This document shows positions 1-8,010 of a stretch of 64,000 bases of DNA, piece by piece (position 1 is the stretch's first letter; every line of letters begins with the position of its first letter). Under the pieces are notes generated by a model. It ran no database searches and was not told where the DNA came from. It saw only the letters and a program-made list of their open reading frames with translations. A program made the position numbers and the translations under genes. Origin of the DNA: Chryseobacterium gregarium DSM 19109. GTDB taxonomy: Bacteria > Bacteroidota > Bacteroidia > Flavobacteriales > Weeksellaceae. The DNA is taken from NCBI RefSeq assembly GCF_000430845.1, contig NZ_AUMU01000006.1, positions 277,576-341,575 on the forward strand, in the 5' to 3' direction.

Positions 1-1
1 A

Positions 2-1264
2 ACGGCTTCGATTGCACAGGTTTATAAAGCGGTTCTGGCTGACGGGACGGATGTTATTTTAAAAATCAAGAAACCGGATGTCCAGAGCATTATAGAAGAT
101 GATTTGCTGCTGATTAAAGATCTTGAAAAACTGGTGTCGTCCTACTCGGAAATAGGAGAGAAACTGAACCTGAAGCAGGCCATCTACACCTTTGAAAAAT
201 CGCTCCTCGAAGAAGTATCGCTGATCAATGAAAAGGAAAATATCCTGCAGTTCAGAAGGAACTTTAAAAACCATAAAGAAACGTACGTCCCCGAAGTATA
301 CGAAGAGTTCTCCAACAATACGGTGCTGTGCATGGAATTTATCGACGGCATCAAGGTGACGGATAAAGCCGGCCTTTTAGAGCATCATCTTGATCCGGTT
401 ACCATTTCCGAGGTGGGATTGAGGCTGTTTGTCTCTCAGATTTTGGATTACGGTTTTTTCCATGCCGATCCGCATGCCGGGAATATTTTAGTGCAGAAAA
501 ACGGCAAGGTTGTCTTTATTGATTTCGGAGCGGTAGGAAAAATTCCGCCGAATGATAAAGAGGTTCTCGAAAACCTGATTGTAAGCTTCGTGGCGAAAAA
601 TCCCCATAAAATTGTCCGCTATCTTAAAAAAATGGCGGTAAGCTACCAGATTCCGGATGACAAACGGTTTGAAAATGACGTAGAGGATATCCTTAATTTT
701 GTTCACAGCACCTCGTTAAAAGAAATTAACCCGCAGTCGGTCATCAACAAGATGAAAGATGTACTGAAAGACAACCGCCTGTACATGCCGGATTACTTTT
801 ATCTTCTGTTTAAAGGGATCGGCCTGATTGAAGGGGTCGGAAGGACCATTAATCCTGATCTTGATGTCGTAAAAAGTCTTCATCCCTACACGAAGAAAAT
901 ATTCGCTAAAAAGATCAGCCCGAAAAATATAGTAAAAACGGGAATGGACCGGATGATGAGCTTCACGGATACGATGGATGAGATCCCGAAGGAGCTGCGT
1001 TCCGTACTGCAGAAGCTTGATGAAAATAAATTTACGGTTACAAGTGAGATCAAGAACATTGAAAAAACAAACCAGCTTATAAAATCAGGGATTGTCAATA
1101 TGATGCTAGCTATGGTTTTAGGCGCCAATATGATTGCCACGGCTATCGTCTTTGTTTCAGAATCAGGTCCTAAAATCGGGGAAATGTCTTTAGTGGCATT
1201 GTCAGGATTCATCTTTTCAGTGGTGTTGATCATCATTATCCTGCTGAGGGTTACAAGGAAATAA
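2..1264 (+). CDS. UbiB/ABC1-family atypical kinase, C-terminal part (start outside window)
   Basis: About 420 residues are visible and the reading frame is open to the window edge, so the N-terminus is missing. The first visible residues are the family's alanine-rich ASIAQVYKA motif followed by the LKIKKP lysine strand. The catalytic loop reads HADPHAGN (near nt 461-484) and the metal-binding DFG lies in IDFGAVG (near nt 520-540). Two hydrophobic segments at the C-terminus (about nt 1090-1150 and 1190-1250) fit the membrane anchor of UbiB proteins. Family members support quinone biosynthesis or membrane lipid metabolism through an unusual ATPase activity. In a flavobacterium the quinone would be menaquinone, which is inference. 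No terminator is visible after the stop. Confidence 0.88.
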   Translation, partial: TASIAQVYKAVLADGTDVILKIKKPDVQSIIEDDLLLIKDLEKLVSSYSEIGEKLNLKQAIYTFEKSLLEEVSLINEKENILQFRRNFKNHKETYVPEVYEEFSNNTVLCMEFIDGIKVTDKAGLLEHHLDPVTISEVGLRLFVSQILDYGFFHADPHAGNILVQKNGKVVFIDFGAVGKIPPNDKEVLENLIVSFVAKNPHKIVRYLKKMAVSYQIPDDKRFENDVEDILNFVHSTSLKEINPQSVINKMKDVLKDNRLYMPDYFYLLFKGIGLIEGVGRTINPDLDVVKSLHPYTKKIFAKKISPKNIVKTGMDRMMSFTDTMDEIPKELRSVLQKLDENKFTVTSEIKNIEKTNQLIKSGIVNMMLAMVLGANMIATAIVFVSESGPKIGEMSLVALSGFIFSVVLIIIILLRVTRK

Positions 1265-1340
1265 AGGCTTTTTTAAAGATTGCTGTATGTAACCATTCTT
1301 CAATTTTCCTGTATTATGTTTATACCTCACATGCGCATAA

Positions 1341-1367
1341 TTGCAAAAAATTAATTGCTTATCTTTG
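1341..1367 (+). promoter_or_regulatory. promoter of the helicase gene
   Basis: TATCTTTG (1360-1367) matches the Bacteroidota -7 consensus TANNTTTG. A TTG at 1341-1343 lies 16 nt upstream, slightly short for the -33 element. The helicase ATG begins only 4 nt after the box, so the transcript probably has almost no 5' leader. Confidence 0.6.
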
Positions 1368-1371
1368 CAAA

Positions 1372-2724
1372 ATGGATAAACTCACTTTTGCAGATTTTGA
1401 CCTGCCTGTTAAAATTCTTGATGTTTTAGCAGATTTAGAATTGTTTGAGCCGACACCGATTCAGGAAAAAAGTATAGGCCCTATACTTTCCGGAAGGGAT
1501 GTGATGGGAATTGCACAGACCGGTACCGGAAAAACATTAGCTTATCTTTTACCTGTCCTAAAAACCTGGAAGTACAACAAAAACGGGAATCCAACGATTG
1601 TTGTTTTGGTTCCGACCAGGGAATTGGTGGTTCAGGTAACGGAAATTGTCGAGAAGTTAACAGAGAATATTACTGCAAGAGTTATCGGGATTTATGGAGG
1701 AAAAAACATTAATACCCAAAAACTTTTATTTAATAACGGATGTGATATTTTAGTAGGCACACCGGGAAGGATTATGGATCTTGCCATTGATAACGCCATT
1801 TCACTGAAAGAGGTTCAGAAGCTGATTATCGACGAATTTGATGAGATGCTCAACTTAGGTTTCAGGCCGCAGCTGACCCATATTTTTGAAATGATGAGAG
1901 ATAAGAGGCAGAATATACTTTTTTCAGCCACCATGACAGATGCTGTGGATGAAATGCTGGATCAGTATTTTGCAGGCCCGATTGAAATTTCCCTGGCAAA
2001 ATCCGGTACGCCGCTTGAAAAAATTGAACAGACGGCCTATAAGGTAGAAAACTTTAATACCAAGATTAATCTTCTTGAATATTTGCTGAAAACCAATGCA
2101 GAGATGTCCAAAGTTTTGATTTTCACAAACAATAAAAAGAATTCAGATCTTTTATTTACGAAAATCAGTGAGCTTTTCCCTGATCAGTTTGATGTGATCC
2201 ACTCCAATAAATCCCAGAACTACAGGCTCAAAGCCATGAAAAGTTTTGAGAAAGAACAGATCAGAGGCCTGATTACAACAGATGTTATGGCGAGAGGTCT
2301 GGATATTTCAGATATTACCCATGTCATCAACTTTGAAACCCCCGATATTCCGGAACAGTATATCCACAGGATCGGTAGAACGGGTAGGGCAGATAAAAAC
2401 GGAATAGCCATCACGTTTGTGACCAAGAAAGAAGAACCTTTGATTCTTGATATCGAACTCCTGATGGATAAAGAATTAACCTTCATTGATTTCCCTGCGG
2501 AAGTGAAGGTAAACCCTAAGAAGATCGCTTCTGAAGAAGAACTGGTGATCATGAAAAATCCGGTACAGGTGAAACTATATGATGGCGGAGGTGCTTTCCA
2601 TGAGAAAAAGGACAAAAACAAAAAAGAAAACTGGGGCGGCCCTTCAAAAAGAAAAGAACCTAAAAAATTCGGAGCCAACAGAGCGCAGCAAAAAGCAATC
2701 TCGAAATCTAAAAAGAAGAAATAA
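1372..2724 (+). CDS. DEAD-box-like ATP-dependent RNA helicase with DEFD motif II
   Basis: This 450-residue superfamily 2 helicase should remodel RNA duplexes in the cytoplasm. In order it shows the Q motif (FEPTPIQ, 25-31), Walker A AQTGTGKT (48-55), PTREL (81-85), TPGR (130-133), motif II DEFD (154-157), SAT (185-187), ARGLDI, and HRIGRTGR (from about 332). The C-terminal 40 residues are lysine-rich and resemble the basic RNA-binding tails of cold-shock helicases such as RhlE. Motif II is the oddity: Ala is replaced by Phe, while both acidic catalytic residues and the final Asp are kept, so activity is expected. It lies alone between its own promoter and a strong terminator. Its exact subfamily (RhlE-, DbpA- or CshA-like) cannot be settled by eye. 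Confidence 0.95.
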   Translation: MDKLTFADFDLPVKILDVLADLELFEPTPIQEKSIGPILSGRDVMGIAQTGTGKTLAYLLPVLKTWKYNKNGNPTIVVLVPTRELVVQVTEIVEKLTENITARVIGIYGGKNINTQKLLFNNGCDILVGTPGRIMDLAIDNAISLKEVQKLIIDEFDEMLNLGFRPQLTHIFEMMRDKRQNILFSATMTDAVDEMLDQYFAGPIEISLAKSGTPLEKIEQTAYKVENFNTKINLLEYLLKTNAEMSKVLIFTNNKKNSDLLFTKISELFPDQFDVIHSNKSQNYRLKAMKSFEKEQIRGLITTDVMARGLDISDITHVINFETPDIPEQYIHRIGRTGRADKNGIAITFVTKKEEPLILDIELLMDKELTFIDFPAEVKVNPKKIASEEELVIMKNPVQVKLYDGGGAFHEKKDKNKKENWGGPSKRKEPKKFGANRAQQKAISKSKKKK

Positions 2725-2738
2725 TTATCATACAGAAC

Positions 2739-2771
2739 AAAAAACTCCCGGTTTAATACCGGGAGTTTTTG
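2739..2771. terminator. bidirectional intrinsic terminator
   Basis: A perfect 10-bp stem (2743-2752 with 2758-2767, AACTCCCGGT arm) is flanked by A-runs and T-runs on both sides. It lies between the convergent helicase and TPR genes and can serve both strands. Confidence 0.9.
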
Positions 2772-3743
2772 TTATTTAAAAACAATTTTATTTTTTTGTA
2801 AAATTTCTTTGAACTTATCTGCTTTGCCGTCATCTTTCATTTTTTTGTAAATGTAACCGATTATGGTTTGAGCATCAGTTCGATAGGGTGATTTTTGATC
2901 AGTATAAATATTATATGCCTTTGCTATATAATCTAGAGCTTTCTCATTGTCTTTTAGATAGTCGTAATAAATCTGTCCGATTCCGTAATATACCTCTGCA
3001 TCACCCGGATGTACTTTATCAAGGTTTAGATAGGAATTGATTGCTTTTTGATATTCCTTCTTATAAATATAGGCATAAGCGATATTTTGAAGAGGCATTT
3101 TACCTTTAGGATCAATTTCAAGAGATTTGTTATAAGCAGCTATTGCATTATCATATTCCCCGATGCGTCTGTAGCAGAGTCCCATATTGTCCCAGGCATA
3201 GATGAAATTCTGATCTTTTTCCACTGCAGATTTATAGTTTTTAATTGCTTCTCTCCAATCTTCTTTTTTGGAAGCTTCAATGGCTTTATTATAAAAATCA
3301 ATGGCTTCTGAATTTTTAGACATTAAATCACTCTTGCTTTCTGCTGAATTTACTAAGCGTTTAAGCCTTGAACAATTTTGCATTAAATAATTTTCAATTT
3401 TATTATAAGCTTTCTTGTAATCGTCTGATTGTGGATTTGAATTAATAGTGATGTCAGCTTTTTTACCTTTGATATTTCCATTTTCAATATCAGCGCTTGT
3501 TTTTTCTATAGCATTTGCCATGGAGTAGGTAAATACATTCTTATCAATACATGAACTAATCTCACGATTTACCGAATCTTTGATTTTATTGTATCCGTTA
3601 ATAGAATCAATACATTTACAGGATTCTTCAGAAAGCTCTTTCAGAATTTGTTGGGCCGATGCCAGTCCGTCTTTCTTATTCTGTGTAAAAAATACAGAGC
3701 AAATGAAAATAGGAATTAAAATGATTATTCGTTTTTTTATCAT
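2772..3743 (-). CDS. exported tetratricopeptide-repeat protein
   Basis: The 323-residue product begins with a hydrophobic signal sequence (IIILIPIFICSVFF) and should be periplasmic or surface exposed. Residues from about 145 to 300 form at least four TPR-like repeats, recognisable as AIDFYNKAIEASKK, AIKNYKSAVEKDQ, AIAAYNKSLEIDPKG and AINSYLNLDKVHPGD. These make helical scaffolds for protein-protein contacts. The N-terminal 140 residues contain several cysteines but no family I recognise. It begins 8 nt after the SGNH hydrolase stop, so the two are probably cotranscribed. The function is unknown beyond a scaffold role. Confidence 0.8.
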   Translation of the reverse strand: MIKKRIIILIPIFICSVFFTQNKKDGLASAQQILKELSEESCKCIDSINGYNKIKDSVNREISSCIDKNVFTYSMANAIEKTSADIENGNIKGKKADITINSNPQSDDYKKAYNKIENYLMQNCSRLKRLVNSAESKSDLMSKNSEAIDFYNKAIEASKKEDWREAIKNYKSAVEKDQNFIYAWDNMGLCYRRIGEYDNAIAAYNKSLEIDPKGKMPLQNIAYAYIYKKEYQKAINSYLNLDKVHPGDAEVYYGIGQIYYDYLKDNEKALDYIAKAYNIYTDQKSPYRTDAQTIIGYIYKKMKDDGKADKFKEILQKNKIVFK

Positions 3744-3751
3744 GGTTAAAA

Positions 3752-4408
3752 TTATTTCATATAAGGAACCATGACCGAAGTCCAGAGCTGATATCCTTCC
3801 GGTGTCATGTGGAGCATGTCTTCCACAAAAAGATCTTTTCTTATTTTCCCGTCAGCACCCCGCATGATTTCTGTAATATCGATGAAGGCTGAATTAGGCT
3901 GCTTTTTCATAAAAGCGGCTATCTTTTTATTGGCCTCTTTCATCTGTGGCCAGAGTTTTTCGCGGCTCGGAGAATACTTGATGGAAATGTAGTCTACTTC
4001 AATTTTCGGAAATCGGGATCTGATTTTTTTATACAATGTTTTAAACCGTTCAACCACGACACCGGCCTTAAGCTTGTCATCATCTGCGAAATCGTTTTCC
4101 CCGCAATACACGATAATCTGCTTGGGCTGGTAAGGATTTAAGAGATCATCGGCATAATCATTAAGATCGGTTAATCTTGAGCCTCCGAAACCTCTGTTGA
4201 TGATGGTTTTATCCGGAAAGTAATCGTTAACATCAGTCCATTTGGTAAAGGATGAGCTTCCGATCAAGAGAATGGCATTTTTCGGCGGCGGCGTTTCGCG
4301 GTCGGTTTTTTTGAAATTCTGGATGTCCTGCCAGAACATCGGTTTTTTTTCCTGTGAAAAGAAAAGGGCAAAGGTCAGCAATAGAAATGCGGTTAACGTC
4401 TTCTTCAT
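3752..4408 (-). CDS. exported SGNH/GDSL-family hydrolase
   Basis: A predicted secreted esterase or acetylhydrolase of about 218 residues. Block I is IGSSSF, the GSSS variant found in platelet-activating-factor acetylhydrolase-like members. Block III is YCGENDF and supplies Gly and Asn. The catalytic Asp and His lie in DMLHMTPEGY near the C-terminus. An N-terminal signal peptide (MKKTLTAFLLLTFALFFSQ) is clear. I chose the ATG at 4406-4408 because the longer frame begins with TTG at 4417 and adds only three residues ahead of a typical MKK start. It is the upstream member of a pair with the TPR gene. The substrate is unknown; carbohydrate deacetylation is one possibility. Confidence 0.85.
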   Translation of the reverse strand: MKKTLTAFLLLTFALFFSQEKKPMFWQDIQNFKKTDRETPPPKNAILLIGSSSFTKWTDVNDYFPDKTIINRGFGGSRLTDLNDYADDLLNPYQPKQIIVYCGENDFADDDKLKAGVVVERFKTLYKKIRSRFPKIEVDYISIKYSPSREKLWPQMKEANKKIAAFMKKQPNSAFIDITEIMRGADGKIRKDLFVEDMLHMTPEGYQLWTSVMVPYMK

Positions 4409-4445
4409 TTTTAACAATCTGGTTTTATATTAAAATTCTTTTCCA

Positions 4446-4474
4446 TAAAAAACTCCCGGAAAATTTCGGGAGTC
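4446..4474 (-). terminator. intrinsic terminator after lipocalin-like lipoprotein
   Basis: Read on the minus strand, an ACTCCCGAA...TTCCGGGAGT hairpin (4452-4473, one bulge) is followed by a T-run. It lies just after the stop of the lipoprotein gene. Confidence 0.75.
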
Positions 4475-4479
4475 TGATG

Positions 4480-4941
4480 TTATCTTTTGTATGAGATATA
4501 CGTTGCATCTACAATTTCATCTCCGTCTTCATCAATGTTTCCGAACATCTGCTTCAGTCTCATCTCAGAACTTGTGAGAATGACCACTTTGTATTTCCTG
4601 GAGCTGTCATTGTTGTATTTAATGGTCAGTTCCTTGGTCTCGGCATTGTAATCATACGTTCCTTCTGTTTTAGCACTGAGCTGGCAATCTGTACCGGTTC
4701 CGGAATAAGCTGAATACGCTGCATAATAATCTGTTCTGTATTCAGTAATATTTTTTGCAGAGCAGCCTGTAGGAACAGAAGTCCCAATTACCGTTTTATC
4801 GTCTTTTCCGGAAACAACTTCTGTTTTGGTGGTTTTCCACTCACCTTTCATCATATCCAATTCATAACCCTGGATATCATCATCTTCACAAGAAGTAAGT
4901 GCTAATGCTGAAAAGGCAAATAAGAGTAACTGTTTTTTCAT
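4480..4941 (-). CDS. lipocalin-like lipoprotein
   Basis: A 153-residue lipoprotein. The signal sequence ends in a lipobox-type ALTSC, with the Cys followed by an acidic EDDD stretch typical of Bacteroidota lipoprotein export signals to the cell surface. The mature part has the short beta-strand pattern and GEWKTTKTE opening of the lipocalin-like domain family (one-domain beta barrel), plus a Cys pair that may form a disulfide. The ATG at 4939-4941 is preferred over the in-frame TTG at 4947. The role is unknown. Confidence 0.75.
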   Translation of the reverse strand: MKKQLLLFAFSALALTSCEDDDIQGYELDMMKGEWKTTKTEVVSGKDDKTVIGTSVPTGCSAKNITEYRTDYYAAYSAYSGTGTDCQLSAKTEGTYDYNAETKELTIKYNNDSSRKYKVVILTSSEMRLKQMFGNIDEDGDEIVDATYISYKR

Positions 4942-5157
4942 TTTCAAAATTTAATAATATGCTAAAATATAAATAAATTTGAAATATCAATAATGAAATC
5001 CTGCTTTTTTAAACCCACGATTGCAGAAAAGATAAATTTAAACGGATGAAAGGAAGAAGGAAGCTGAAAATTTCAAAACAGGTTTCAACATTAGTCCTGA
5101 ACTTTATGAAAATTTCTACAGTTTATCTTTAGTTCCATTCCCACTAAGTTTTAAGTC
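4942..5157. other. gene-free AT-rich spacer
   Basis: Stop codons interrupt all frames and no strong hairpin was seen. Together with the doubtful small ORF at 5158-5301 it makes up the 374-nt gap between the lipoprotein and the alcohol dehydrogenase. Confidence 0.5.
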
Positions 5158-5301
5158 TCATTGATTCAAATTTACACCAAAATCCATTTCACGCCCGCCC
5201 ATCATCTGCGGGAATCCATTCTTTGAAATAAGTTTAAACATGCCCTTGTCTGCATGAAAAATATTTTCAGATAAGGACTTCCGGCAGGCATACTCCTTCA
5301 C
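5158..5301 (-). CDS. possible small protein or gene remnant after the alcohol dehydrogenase
   Basis: A 47-codon frame starts with GTG at 5299-5301, with AGGA a few bases upstream, and ends in TGA at 5158-5160. The product opens VKEYACRKSLSENIF and closes MDFGVNLNQ. Its composition looks protein-like rather than random, with balanced charges and no low complexity. It lies 14 nt after the dehydrogenase stop, so it would be cotranscribed. I do not recognise it. It could be the C-terminal scrap of a decayed gene. Confidence 0.3.
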   Translation of the reverse strand: MKEYACRKSLSENIFHADKGMFKLISKNGFPQMMGGREMDFGVNLNQ

Positions 5302-5315
5302 AGCTTCCTGTTTTA

Positions 5316-6479
5316 TTAGTAGCTCATCTCTACAATCTTACGGGCGTCTTTCGGAGTCAGTGTTTTATGTTCACCGAGGCCCAGCCAGTTTCTTTCCGTA
5401 AACGCTTTTTCAATCCGTTCGGCGGTTCCTTTATAATCTTCCGTGTACTCTGAAAGTTTCGTCTGGATATGAAGACTGTGGAAAAATTCTTCTAATTTTT
5501 TAATTCCGAGTTCTGCTTTTTCTTCTACAGAACCGTCCTTAATGTCCCATACTCTCTCGGCATACTGGGCAAGCTTCTCTTTTTTGGATTCAAAGTTATA
5601 GCGATAATGGGACGGAGCAATAACCGCCAGGGTTCTGGCATGGTCAATTCCGAAATAGGCGGTCAGTTCATGTCCCATAGCATGGACTGCCCAGTCCGTA
5701 ACCACGCCTTTCTGGATCAATCCGTTCAAAGCCATGGTGCAGCACCACATAAAGTTCCCGGCTGCATCATAATCAAAATCACCGCCCATGACCTTCGGTG
5801 CCGTTTCCTGAATGCTGATCAGGATGCTTTCTGCAATCCTCTCCTGAAGATCAGCTGAAGACGTGGTGGTCATATATTGTTCCAGTACGTGGGTATAGGC
5901 GTCCGTCAGTCCGTTGACGATCTGCCGTTCAGGAATGCTTCTTACCACTTCGGGATCAAGTACTGAAAATTGAGGGAACAGTCCCGGGCCTCCCGAAGAC
6001 AGCTTCTCATTCGTTTCCCTTCTGGAAATTACGTAGCCCGAATTCATCTCGGAACCTGTTGCCGGTAAAGTAAGGATGCTTCCGAAAGGCATGCCTTCGC
6101 CTTCAAAAGTCCGTACCGGTTTCTTTAAAATTTCCCAAGGCTCACCATCGTAATTGGCTGCTGCGGATAAGAACTTCGTACCGTCGATAACCGAACCGCC
6201 GCCGACCGCCAAAAGGAAGGTGATGTTTTTTTCTCTGATAAAATCCAGCGCAGTGATAAGGACTTCATATTCAGGATTCGCAGGTACGCCTCCAAATTCA
6301 TAAAATTCACGGTCTATTAAGGCTTCTTTCACCTGGTCATAGACTCCGTTGTTTTTGATACTACCGCCACCGTAAATCAGTAATATTCTGGCATCTTCCG
6401 GAATTTCTTTTGAGATTTTAGCAATCTCACCTTTTCCGAAAAGTATTTTTGTTGGATTTTTAAACTCGAAATTAAGCAT
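5316..6479 (-). CDS. iron-containing alcohol dehydrogenase (YqhD/butanol dehydrogenase type)
   Basis: A 387-residue cytoplasmic NAD(P)H-dependent oxidoreductase that interconverts aldehydes and primary alcohols. The nucleotide-binding GGGSVIDGTKF motif follows an N-terminal LIYGGGSIKNNG segment. The C-terminal helical domain carries the metal-binding histidines in VHAMGHELTAYFGIDHA. The overall length and the start (LNFEFKNPTKILFGKGEI) match the YqhD-like group, which prefers NADPH and detoxifies short aldehydes. Substrate range is inference. It is transcribed alone or with the small frame downstream. A CAAATGTA box at 6501-6508 (TANNTTTG type on the minus strand) lies 21 nt upstream. Confidence 0.93.
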   Translation of the reverse strand: MLNFEFKNPTKILFGKGEIAKISKEIPEDARILLIYGGGSIKNNGVYDQVKEALIDREFYEFGGVPANPEYEVLITALDFIREKNITFLLAVGGGSVIDGTKFLSAAANYDGEPWEILKKPVRTFEGEGMPFGSILTLPATGSEMNSGYVISRRETNEKLSSGGPGLFPQFSVLDPEVVRSIPERQIVNGLTDAYTHVLEQYMTTTSSADLQERIAESILISIQETAPKVMGGDFDYDAAGNFMWCCTMALNGLIQKGVVTDWAVHAMGHELTAYFGIDHARTLAVIAPSHYRYNFESKKEKLAQYAERVWDIKDGSVEEKAELGIKKLEEFFHSLHIQTKLSEYTEDYKGTAERIEKAFTERNWLGLGEHKTLTPKDARKIVEMSY

Positions 6480-6500
6480 TGTTTTAAATTTATTTTAACC

Positions 6501-6508
6501 CAAATGTA
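6501..6508 (-). promoter_or_regulatory. -7 promoter element of the alcohol dehydrogenase
   Basis: The minus strand reads TACATTTG, an exact TANNTTTG match 21 nt upstream of the ATG. No clear -33 TTG was seen. Confidence 0.45.
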
Positions 6509-6734
6509 CGGAATAGCCCATGAAAACAGCGTTAAAGAAGTTTTAAAATTCTAATGACGGACTTTAATAAAAACTATTATATCTGAACATGGAAATAAAG
6601 CGGATGACTGTGTTCATTAAAGAGCATAAATCCAGTGAAAAATAACACTAGCTATTATTATGCAGGAATATAAACTATAATGTTACAATCAATCTTTATC
6701 CCGACAAAATTATTGAAGTTGTCAGGATCTCATC

Positions 6735-7340
6735 TTACTCTGCAATACAATCTTCACTTGTAAAATAAATCCCATTGCTTTTAAAATCCGGTTTCCCGTT
6801 TTTTCTATTGATCTTAATTAGAAAAGATTCTCTGGTCAGCGGGCAGCTTTTTGTTTTTGAAACGTACAAAGAAATATACCGGTCATCTATTTTATAGGAA
6901 CTCCCCAGTCTGTTGGTTGCGTCAACGCTGAAACCATAGGTATTGGCAATTAAAACAGCTTCCGGCAGATTATCCACGGATCCGATAAAGTCCCTTAACC
7001 GCTGTTCGGTTGAAAAATATATAGACCGGCCGTTTTCACAGGCCATAAGATAGGAAAAGCAGTCTTCGCCCAGGCATTTCCGGAAGAATCCTTTTTCCGG
7101 TGCCGGATCATTCAATGTCATGTACTGTGGCATCTGGCTTTCATAGATCACTGCCAGATCAGGATCAGGGTTATTTCTAAGTACAGACCAGTATTCGTAT
7201 CTGCTGTCCGGGATGATGAAAGGATGGAGGAGCTCGGGATTGTCAAGGATTTCCGGAATCTTTTTAAAATCTCGGGAAACCTCATTTTGAGATAGTAATA
7301 AACCGGATGTCAGAAAAAAAATGATTGAAATAATTTTCAT
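6735..7340 (-). CDS. exported protein of unknown function
   Basis: 201 residues with a clear signal peptide (MKIISIIFFLTSGLLLSQ). The mature protein has cysteine pairs (CLGEDC and later CENG, SCPL, DC) that may form disulfides, consistent with a periplasmic or surface location. No recognised domain. It begins 19 nt after the stop of the lipoprotein gene and is probably in its operon. Confidence 0.65.
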   Translation of the reverse strand: MKIISIIFFLTSGLLLSQNEVSRDFKKIPEILDNPELLHPFIIPDSRYEYWSVLRNNPDPDLAVIYESQMPQYMTLNDPAPEKGFFRKCLGEDCFSYLMACENGRSIYFSTEQRLRDFIGSVDNLPEAVLIANTYGFSVDATNRLGSSYKIDDRYISLYVSKTKSCPLTRESFLIKINRKNGKPDFKSNGIYFTSEDCIAE

Positions 7341-7359
7341 ACGTTGATGGTCCTGAATC

Positions 7360-7764
7360 CTATTTCAGTATAATTTTATAGTAGCCCTGTTCTTCTTTTA
7401 CATCAATGCCTACCCCTGTAAACGTCAGTTTATTAATCTGGTAACCGTCACAGCCTCCCTTAAATTCGGATGACTGGATTGAAAAATCAAAAATTTTCAC
7501 ATTAGAATAAAATTTGTAGTTTTTTATTCCGTTATAGGCGCCTACATTTTCTAAAATGACCATATCTTGATCAGTCTTTGTCAATTGTACTCCAACTTGG
7601 CTTTCATCCTGAATTGAATATGCGGTAAGCGTACCGTTAGTAATCAGGTTTTCATCATCAGCATTAACGAACTTGAAAACAATCGGCTGCGGGGCATTAT
7701 AACAGTCGTCGCCACAGGCAGTGAACAGGAAAGCCATGACGAAAAAGATGAAGGTTTTTTTCAT
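7360..7764 (-). CDS. small lipoprotein of unknown function
   Basis: A 134-residue predicted lipoprotein: the signal peptide MKKTFIFFVMAFLFTAC ends in a lipobox Cys and is followed by GDD, a common surface-lipoprotein signature in Bacteroidota. The mature part looks all-beta, with alternating hydrophobic strands ending GYYKIILK. It is the first gene of a two-gene unit with the exported protein downstream. Confidence 0.7.
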   Translation of the reverse strand: MKKTFIFFVMAFLFTACGDDCYNAPQPIVFKFVNADDENLITNGTLTAYSIQDESQVGVQLTKTDQDMVILENVGAYNGIKNYKFYSNVKIFDFSIQSSEFKGGCDGYQINKLTFTGVGIDVKEEQGYYKIILK

Positions 7765-7998
7765 TGCCGTTGATTTATAATTGTAAGATGCAATTTAAAC
7801 ATAAAAATAAAAACTATTGAAATTAATAAATCAACGATTACATATAATTTATTTATAAATAATTTGCAGATTTATCATGTTCTGAATTTGATCTATAGCC
7901 GGAACCCTGTCAGCGTTGACGGATGTTTAAAAGGGTTTGTTTAAAATAAATTACTTATTTTTAAAATAAAAACTGAATTATATCAAACCGAAATCCCC

Positions 7999-8006
7999 TA
8001 CATTTG
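7999..8006 (+). promoter_or_regulatory. -7 promoter element of ppc
   Basis: TACATTTG is an exact TANNTTTG match, with the ppc ATG 4 nt downstream, so the mRNA is probably leaderless. No -33 TTG was seen at the right distance. Confidence 0.55.
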
Positions 8007-8010
8007 TTAT

